Origin: Bacteroidota bacterium
Lineage (GTDB): Bacteria; Bacteroidota; Bacteroidia; Chitinophagales; Saprospiraceae
DNA: 12,353 nt
Direction of reading: 5' to 3'
Assembly (NCBI GenBank): GCA_018969455.1
Contig: JAGWYI010000060.1
Coordinates: forward strand, 1-12,353
In this document: positions 7,962 to 12,353 of the stretch, piece by piece
How the letters are laid out: every line of letters begins with the position of its first letter
Position numbering within the stretch: position 1 is the stretch's first letter
The notes under the pieces: model-generated
What the model was told of the DNA's origin: nothing
What the model saw: the letters and a program-made list of their open reading frames with translations, nothing else
The model's database searches: none
Made by a program: the position numbers and the translations under genes

Positions 7962-8024
7962 ATAAATCAGTGAATTATATCCTGATTTATCCACAAAACC
8001 CTGCGAATCATGGTATAAAAAAGG
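7962..8024 (+). repeat. Dispersed intergenic repeat, copy B
   Basis: Bases 7981-8019 match copy A (2661-2699) at 33 of 39 positions in the same orientation. It starts with a perfect 9-bp inverted repeat, ATAAATCAG (7962-7970) and CTGATTTAT (7982-7990), with an 11-nt loop. Copy A keeps a hairpin at the same end although its left arm and loop differ, which suggests the structure is selected. The copy sits 42 nt beyond the stop codon of the MFS gene, in the gap before the secreted-protein gene. Confidence 0.6.
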
Positions 8025-8065
8025 TACAAACTATCCTTCCATATACCGCGAGATGGAGCAATTGC

Positions 8066-9244
8066 TTATTTTTTACCCTCCTGCCACAAGTATATCCAGG
8101 CAAACACATTCATCAAGGCTACGGTATAAAAAATGGCCGGCATATGGCCCAATTGATCGGCAAAATACCAGCCCGCAAGGGCAGCGCCGCCGCCAATAGC
8201 CAGTTCGAGTGCCATAAACATCGTTGCCAGCGCCCTACCCTTCTTCTCCGGATCGCCCAAATCGATGGTCCAGGCGTTGATGGCGGGTGAAAAAATGCCG
8301 TTCCCCAATCCGAATACCACCGAAGCCAGGTAAAAAACCCATTTTTCCTGTACACCGGCAAACAACAGCATGGCGCCGGCAATTACCAGCACGGAGGTTT
8401 TTAAAACGGGTATTCGCCCCAATTGATCGGATATTCTACCGGCAAAAAAGCGGGTACTGATGCTCGACAAGGTAAAAATGGCAAAAAAAGTACCCCGGTT
8501 GGAAATCCCCAAATGATCGCTCAGGTCGGGCGCCAGCGTAAGTATCACACCGTAACTGCAGTAACACAACACCATCACAATGCCGGCCGGAATGGCCTGC
8601 GGATCAAAAATATCGTCGCGGTGTATGCGCAACAGGGACCACTGAAATTTTTGAGCTCTCTGAAGCGTCTCTTTTAAGCGCATCAAAATCAGCATCGACA
8701 ACAATGCCAGGATGGCAGAGGCATAAAATAAATATTGCATGCTGTGAAAGGCCTTCACCAACCAGGATCCCAAAACCGGCGCACCAGAGGCGCCTACACT
8801 CATACAAATGCCCAAAATACCCATGGCCTCCCCACGCCGCTCGGCCGAAACGATGTCGGCCACATAAGCGGTGGTTCCCGTTGGCTTAAACCCGGTTGAG
8901 AACCCGTGAAAAAAGCGCAAAAGCAAAAAGCCGCTCACAAACGGCAATAAAGGATACAGTAAACTGCACACGATGCAAGCGCCTACCCCGATGTACATCA
9001 CCGGGATGCGGCCTATGGTATCACTCAAACGGCCCGAAAACGGCCGCGATATGCCCGCTGTCAGGGTAAACAGGGCCAATATCCAGCCTTTGTAGGCCGC
9101 GCCGCCCAGGGAAGACAGGTAAGCCGGCAACTCGGGCAGCATCATGTTGAAACTGGAAGCAAACAAAGCATGCGACAAACAGAGCAACAAAAACGGCCGG
9201 GTGTACAAGAGGCCCGTACCGGCTTCCACTTCTTTTGAGTTCAT
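8066..9244 (-). CDS. Major facilitator superfamily (MFS) transporter
   Basis: A 392-aa inner-membrane protein, the usual length for a 12-helix MFS carrier. The cytoplasmic loop motif A occurs in both halves: GRLSDTIGRIPV (71-82) and again GRISDQLGRIPV (269-280), the mark of the duplicated six-helix bundles. RFFHGFSTGF (110-119) resembles motif B in helix 4, and a charged central loop (about 190-215) joins the halves. The substrate cannot be read from the sequence; drug or metabolite efflux is the common role of this branch. The start is 12 nt after the uridine kinase stop on the same strand, so the two are probably one transcript, which allows but does not prove a nucleoside- or base-related substrate. 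Confidence 0.88.
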   Translation of the reverse strand: MNSKEVEAGTGLLYTRPFLLLCLSHALFASSFNMMLPELPAYLSSLGGAAYKGWILALFTLTAGISRPFSGRLSDTIGRIPVMYIGVGACIVCSLLYPLLPFVSGFLLLRFFHGFSTGFKPTGTTAYVADIVSAERRGEAMGILGICMSVGASGAPVLGSWLVKAFHSMQYLFYASAILALLSMLILMRLKETLQRAQKFQWSLLRIHRDDIFDPQAIPAGIVMVLCYCSYGVILTLAPDLSDHLGISNRGTFFAIFTLSSISTRFFAGRISDQLGRIPVLKTSVLVIAGAMLLFAGVQEKWVFYLASVVFGLGNGIFSPAINAWTIDLGDPEKKGRALATMFMALELAIGGGAALAGWYFADQLGHMPAIFYTVALMNVFAWIYLWQEGKK

Positions 9245-9256
9245 TTTTTCAGGGTT

Positions 9257-9889
9257 CTAAACGGCCGCTGCGGGCGGCAATTTGCTTTGAATAAATGCCG
9301 CCATCACCTCTACCCCGGCATCAAAGGCGGCATTGTTGTTGATCACCAGATCGGCAGTTTCCTTGTACGGTAAAATGTAACGTTCGTAGGAAGGCAACAC
9401 ATGGTGCTGATATTTGTACAACACATCGTCTATCGGATAACCGCGCTCCACCTGGTCGCGGTAAATGCGGCGGATGACCTTGAGGTTTTCTTTGGCGTAA
9501 ATAAAAACCTTGAGCTGGAACAGCGGCGCAATTTTTTTGTAATGGAAGATAAACAGCCCCTCCACCAAAATGACGGGCGCCGGACGAAACACCAGCATTT
9601 TGGGTTTGGCATCGGGATTGTTGAAGGTGTACTCCTCTTTTTCAACCGTTTCACCTGCCATTAAGCGCAAAACATCTTCCCGAAACCGTTTTTTGTCAAA
9701 ACTTTTGGGCAAATCGAAGTTTTTTTCCCCTTTTTCGTCCTCTTTCTGCTGCTCTCGCGGCAAATAATACTCATCCATGGAGATGATACAGAGTTCCTGC
9801 TCGGAAAATCGGGAACGCAAAGCTTTAATAAACGACGATTTTCCGCTGCCGGAACCGCCGGTTACACCGATCAAATAGGGAGTTTGCAT
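9257..9889 (-). CDS. udk: Uridine/cytidine kinase
   Basis: A 210-aa P-loop kinase of the phosphoribulokinase/uridine kinase family, phosphorylating uridine and cytidine to UMP and CMP in pyrimidine salvage. Visible motifs are the Walker A loop GVTGGSGSGKSS (8-19), MDEYY (38-42), NFDLP (57-61) before a family-typical FD, VEGLF (109-113) and RRIYRDQVERG (140-150). The frame continues 44 codons upstream, but I place the start at 9889: this gives the normal family length, puts the P-loop near the N-terminus, and leaves room for a TACTTTTG promoter box inside the would-be extension. It is divergent from the NupC-type transporter across a 144-bp gap and leads into the MFS gene. Some relatives use other substrates, so the exact nucleoside is not certain. 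Confidence 0.9.
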   Translation of the reverse strand: MQTPYLIGVTGGSGSGKSSFIKALRSRFSEQELCIISMDEYYLPREQQKEDEKGEKNFDLPKSFDKKRFREDVLRLMAGETVEKEEYTFNNPDAKPKMLVFRPAPVILVEGLFIFHYKKIAPLFQLKVFIYAKENLKVIRRIYRDQVERGYPIDDVLYKYQHHVLPSYERYILPYKETADLVINNNAAFDAGVEVMAAFIQSKLPPAAAV

Positions 9890-9910
9890 GCTTGAATGGG
9901 TTGAACGCCA

Positions 9911-9918
9911 CAAAAGTA
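9911..9918 (-). promoter_or_regulatory. Promoter -7 box for the uridine kinase-MFS operon
   Basis: TACTTTTG on the - strand fully matches the Bacteroidota TAnnTTTG -7 consensus and lies 21 nt upstream of the kinase ATG, so the leader would be short. The -33 element is poor: a TTT about 23 nt upstream instead of TTG. Its position supports the shorter kinase start. Confidence 0.55.
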
Positions 9919-9945
9919 GGCTTTCCTTTAAAAATTTTATTAAAC

Positions 9946-9970
9946 CGGCTTGTCGACGTACTTTTAGCCG
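9946..9970. promoter_or_regulatory. Possible operator dyad between udk and the NupC gene
   Basis: CGGCT (9946-9950) and AGCCG (9966-9970) form an inverted repeat around a 15-base centre that contains the palindrome GTCGAC. It lies midway between the divergent kinase and transporter genes, where a shared regulator could bind. Arms this short arise by chance, so the call is weak. Confidence 0.25.
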
Positions 9971-10033
9971 ATTTTTGAAAGCGCGTCCCATTTTTGGGGT
10001 TTCAGACCAATTATAGAACAAAACGGCATACGT

Positions 10034-11269
10034 ATGGAACGGTTTACCGGGCTCCTGGGCATCGCCCTTATACTGGGTATTTCATTTTTATTATCCAACA
10101 ACCGCAAGGCCATCAATTACCGCGTGGTGGGCATGGGATTGTTGCTGCAAACCTTGCTGGCAATTTTTATTTTGAAAGTACCCATTGGTAAAACCATATT
10201 CGGATACATCGGCAAAGGCGTTACCAAGGTTTTGAGTTTTTCAGACGAAGGCGCCCGCTTTATTTTCGGGGTGTTGGGCGACGACGCCAAACTGGCGCCG
10301 CTTTTTGGCGATCAAACGTTTATCTTTTTTGTGCGCATTATCCCCACCATCATTTTTGTAGCTTGTTTGGTGAATATTTTTTACCACATCGGTTTGATGC
10401 AATGGATTGTGGAAAAACTCGCGGTCGGACTGAATTATTTCATGCGCGTGAGCGGCGCCGAGGCACTGAGCAACATTTCCAGCGCCTTTGTAGGACAGGT
10501 AGAAGCACAAATCATGATCAAGCCCTACCTCAAAGGCATGACCAAATCGGAACTCATGGCCTCCATGACGGGCAGTTTTGCCTGTATTGCAGGCGGGGTG
10601 ATGGCGACCTACATCAAATTTGGTGTGCCTGCCGAATATTTGATCGCTGCAAGCATCATGGCCGCGCCGGGGGCATTGGCAATTTCAAAAATCATGTTCC
10701 CCGAAACGGAAGAATCCGAAACCGTGGGCGCCGTTAAATTGAAGGTGGGAAAACAACATTCCAACATCGTGGATGCCATCAGCGCAGGTTGCTCCGATGG
10801 TTTGAAAGTTGGACTCAATGTCGTGGCTATGTTGATTGGCTTTTTGGCCCTGATTGCATTGATTAACTATATTTTAGGTAGCGTTGGAGCGCTGTTTGGT
10901 TTTCCGGCCCTCAGTTTGAACACCATTTTAGGCGCCTTGTTTTCCATTTTTGCCTGGACCATGGGTGTACCCGGTAAAGATGTGTTTACAGCGGGCGCCT
11001 TGATGGGAACCAAACTGGTAGCCAACGAATTTGTGGCATACCTGCAATTGAAAGACCTCCTGACAAGCATCGACCCTCGCACACTTGTTATTGTCAGCTT
11101 TGCCTTGTGCGGCTTTGCCAATTTCGGCTCTGTCGGCATCCAAATCGGTGGCATTTCAGCCCTGGAACCAGGTCGCCGCGCTGATTTGGCCCAATTGGGC
11201 TTCCGCGCACTCATCGCAGGCACCCTGGCCTCCTATATGTCGGCCACCCTGGCCGGAATCCTCAGCTAA
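10034..11269 (+). CDS. NupC-family concentrative nucleoside transporter
   Basis: A 411-aa inner-membrane carrier of the CNT family (E. coli NupC is about 400 aa), importing nucleosides with a cation gradient. The two binding-site hairpins are recognisable: GQVEAQIMIKPYL (154-166), then the SFACIAGGVMATYI stretch (181-194); and TKLVANEFVAY (326-336) with CGFANFGSVGIQIGG (359-373). Glu332, Asn363 and Ser366 fit the ribose-binding residues known from the Vibrio cholerae structure. The position usually Thr or Ser in GQTE is Val156 here, and the first Ser of FANxSS is Gly365. The gene diverges from uridine kinase, which would trap imported pyrimidine nucleosides as monophosphates. It is followed 14 nt later by the DUF1460 gene. 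No clear promoter box was found upstream; TACTTTTA at 9959-9966 is the nearest. Confidence 0.93.
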   Translation: MERFTGLLGIALILGISFLLSNNRKAINYRVVGMGLLLQTLLAIFILKVPIGKTIFGYIGKGVTKVLSFSDEGARFIFGVLGDDAKLAPLFGDQTFIFFVRIIPTIIFVACLVNIFYHIGLMQWIVEKLAVGLNYFMRVSGAEALSNISSAFVGQVEAQIMIKPYLKGMTKSELMASMTGSFACIAGGVMATYIKFGVPAEYLIAASIMAAPGALAISKIMFPETEESETVGAVKLKVGKQHSNIVDAISAGCSDGLKVGLNVVAMLIGFLALIALINYILGSVGALFGFPALSLNTILGALFSIFAWTMGVPGKDVFTAGALMGTKLVANEFVAYLQLKDLLTSIDPRTLVIVSFALCGFANFGSVGIQIGGISALEPGRRADLAQLGFRALIAGTLASYMSATLAGILS

Positions 11270-11283
11270 TCCTTTGTACAACC

Positions 11284-12165
11284 ATGAACAAAAACCAATC
11301 GCCCTTTTTCTTTGGCATCCTGCTCCTGGCGGCATGTACATTGCTGTCGGGCAATCGGTTTAAGCCTGCGGCATCAAAAGTCCAGACTGCGGAGGAGGAC
11401 CAGTCGACCCGCGATTCTTTGATCTTTTTAGAAAAATATCAAATTTCAGCCGAGGAAAATGCCATGCGCGACAAAACGCTGGCCATTGCACGTTCTTTTT
11501 TAAGCACGCCCTACGTTTCTGGCACGCTCGATATTTATCCCGATGAACGCCTGGTAATCAACCTGCGGCAACTGGATTGCTGGACCATGGTGGAAAATTG
11601 CCTGGCCATTTCCCTGACCCAGCGCGGGGGTGGAAATTTTCAGAATTACAAACAGTACGTACAACAACTCCGATATTGGGGCGGCGTCATTCAGGGTTAT
11701 GGCTCACGCATCCATTATTTTACCGGCTGGGTGATTCAGGCACTGCAACTCGGTTATCTGCGCGATTTGACGCAATCCTTTGGAGGTGAACCTTTTGAAA
11801 AGGAAATCAATTATTTGAGCCTGCATGCCGATAAATACCCGAAAATCAGGCAGCAAAACGCGCAGAAGTCGATCCATATGGCAGAAAAACGCATTTCTGC
11901 CCATCACTGGTTTTTTGTGCCAAAGTCGAAGATCCGCACCATGGAGTATTTGATCCAGGAAGGAGATCTGGTTTTGCTGACCTCCACCAAACGCGGGTTA
12001 GACATTGCGCATGAAGGCTTTGCCGTGCGCATCAACAACCGCATTCACCTGCTGCATGCCTCCTCCCTACACAAACGAGTCATCATTTCCAGCTTGCCCC
12101 TTGCCGAATACATGAAAGACCAAAAAGGGCAATCAGGCATCATCATTTTACGATTAAACGACTGA
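11284..12165 (+). CDS. DUF1460 family lipoprotein, amidase-like (NlpC/P60-type fold)
   Basis: A 293-aa predicted lipoprotein. The N-terminus is a lipoprotein signal peptide with the lipobox LAAC, lipidated at Cys18. The mature part matches DUF1460, a family described as N-acetylmuramoyl-L-alanine amidase-like with a papain-like fold: Cys99 in LDCWTMVEN is the expected nucleophile, HYFTGW (144-149) follows, and His243 in LDIAHEGFAV fits the catalytic histidine; HASS (258-261) is also typical. The likely role is cleavage of amide bonds in peptidoglycan fragments or related molecules in the envelope, inferred from the family. It lies 14 nt after the nucleoside transporter gene and 1 nt before the amidohydrolase gene, so the three are probably one operon. 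Confidence 0.82.
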   Translation: MNKNQSPFFFGILLLAACTLLSGNRFKPAASKVQTAEEDQSTRDSLIFLEKYQISAEENAMRDKTLAIARSFLSTPYVSGTLDIYPDERLVINLRQLDCWTMVENCLAISLTQRGGGNFQNYKQYVQQLRYWGGVIQGYGSRIHYFTGWVIQALQLGYLRDLTQSFGGEPFEKEINYLSLHADKYPKIRQQNAQKSIHMAEKRISAHHWFFVPKSKIRTMEYLIQEGDLVLLTSTKRGLDIAHEGFAVRINNRIHLLHASSLHKRVIISSLPLAEYMKDQKGQSGIIILRLND

Positions 12166-12166
12166 T

Positions 12167-12353
12167 ATGCAACGCATTATAATATTTTTTTGCCTGCTTT
12201 TTTCGCTGGGATATACCCGGGCAGTAGCGCAAACCACTTACCTGTACTGTGGCCGAGTCCTCGACATGCAGCCTGGCGCAGCGCCCATCCTGAACGCAAC
12301 CATTGTGGTGCAGGGCAATGCCATCGAGCGGATCGCAAACGCTTACCTCAAGG
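12167..12353 (+). CDS. Exported amidohydrolase, 5' part only
   Basis: The frame opens with ATG one base after the previous stop and runs off the right edge after 62 codons. Residues 1-21 form a signal peptide (hydrophobic IIIFFCLLFSLGY, likely cleavage after AVA). The following TYLYCGRVLDMQPG and ILNATIVVQGNAIERI fit the N-terminal beta sandwich of the imidazolonepropionase-like amidohydrolases, a family with many periplasmic peptidase- or amidase-like members in Bacteroidota. The metal-binding HxH motif lies beyond the window, so activity and substrate cannot be judged. Tight spacing with the DUF1460 gene suggests joint expression. Confidence 0.75.
   Translation, partial: MQRIIIFFCLLFSLGYTRAVAQTTYLYCGRVLDMQPGAAPILNATIVVQGNAIERIANAYLK

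Larger units (their letters stand above)
7445..8065. other. 621-bp intergenic region without a convincing gene
   Basis: This gap lies between the end of the MFS gene and the start of the secreted-protein gene, both on the - strand. From low to high coordinates it holds a 15-bp palindrome (7481-7495), an interrupted 6-bp inverted repeat TTACGG/CCGTAA (7538-7543 and 7559-7564), a - strand promoter (7693-7720), an A/T dinucleotide run near 7906-7915, and copy B of the dispersed repeat (7962-8024). Short frames here lack family features and overlap these elements. I found no convincing terminator after the MFS gene. Confidence 0.7.

Noticed and set aside
7776..7994. 72-codon frame on the - strand
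   Set aside because: It would start with GTG inside copy B of the dispersed repeat, overlaps another spurious frame and shows no recognisable features.
8010..8065. Terminator after the MFS gene
   Set aside because: The T run at 8015-8022 on the - strand side is preceded only by weak 4-5 bp stems, not a convincing hairpin.
9890..10021. 44-residue N-terminal extension of the uridine kinase
   Set aside because: Family members begin just before the P-loop, the extension is basic and featureless, and it would contain the TACTTTTG promoter box and nearly fill the divergent gap.

Overview
The window looks like a chromosomal segment of a member of the Bacteroidota. The evidence is a very large secreted protein with a type IX secretion (T9SS) C-terminal sorting domain, a GEVED domain and seven BACON-type repeats; two promoters matching the Bacteroidota form (TTG, 17-23 nt, TAnnTTTG); weak or absent Shine-Dalgarno sites; and tightly packed operons. 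A member of the Saprospiria is possible, but the sequence alone does not settle it.

Region 1 (1-2576, + strand) is a compact operon: the last 50 codons of an unrecognised protein, a 443-aa protein with a TPR-like helix and a domain resembling YbjN / type III secretion chaperones, and a cytoplasmic trypsin-like serine protease. The last two genes overlap by ATGA. The protease carries an intact His-Asp-Ser triad, a four-cysteine zinc ribbon and a C-terminal domain that seems to be the same chaperone-like fold as in the upstream gene. This is the best candidate here for a poorly described system: a protease and partner sharing a putative protein-binding domain.

Region 2 (2577-2758) separates convergent genes. 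It holds one copy of a dispersed repeat and a strong bidirectional terminator.

Region 3 (2759-7444, - strand) encodes a 1561-aa exported modular protein: signal peptide, a DUF11-like region, Fn3, GEVED, seven BACON-like repeats each with a matched cysteine pair, a nested duplication of two other module types, and the T9SS signal. Its 621-bp upstream gap (7445-8065) contains a good promoter with a dyad in the spacer, a predicted leader of about 240 nt with a 15-bp palindrome, and a second copy of the dispersed repeat.

Region 4 (8066-12353) appears to centre on nucleoside salvage. On the - strand, a uridine/cytidine kinase is followed 12 nt later by an MFS transporter. Divergently, on the + strand, a NupC-type concentrative nucleoside transporter is followed by a DUF1460 lipoprotein amidase and the start of an exported amidohydrolase. 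NupC would import nucleosides and the kinase would phosphorylate and trap them. Why two envelope hydrolases are tied to this set is open. No RNA genes, CRISPR arrays, insertion sequences or phage genes were seen.
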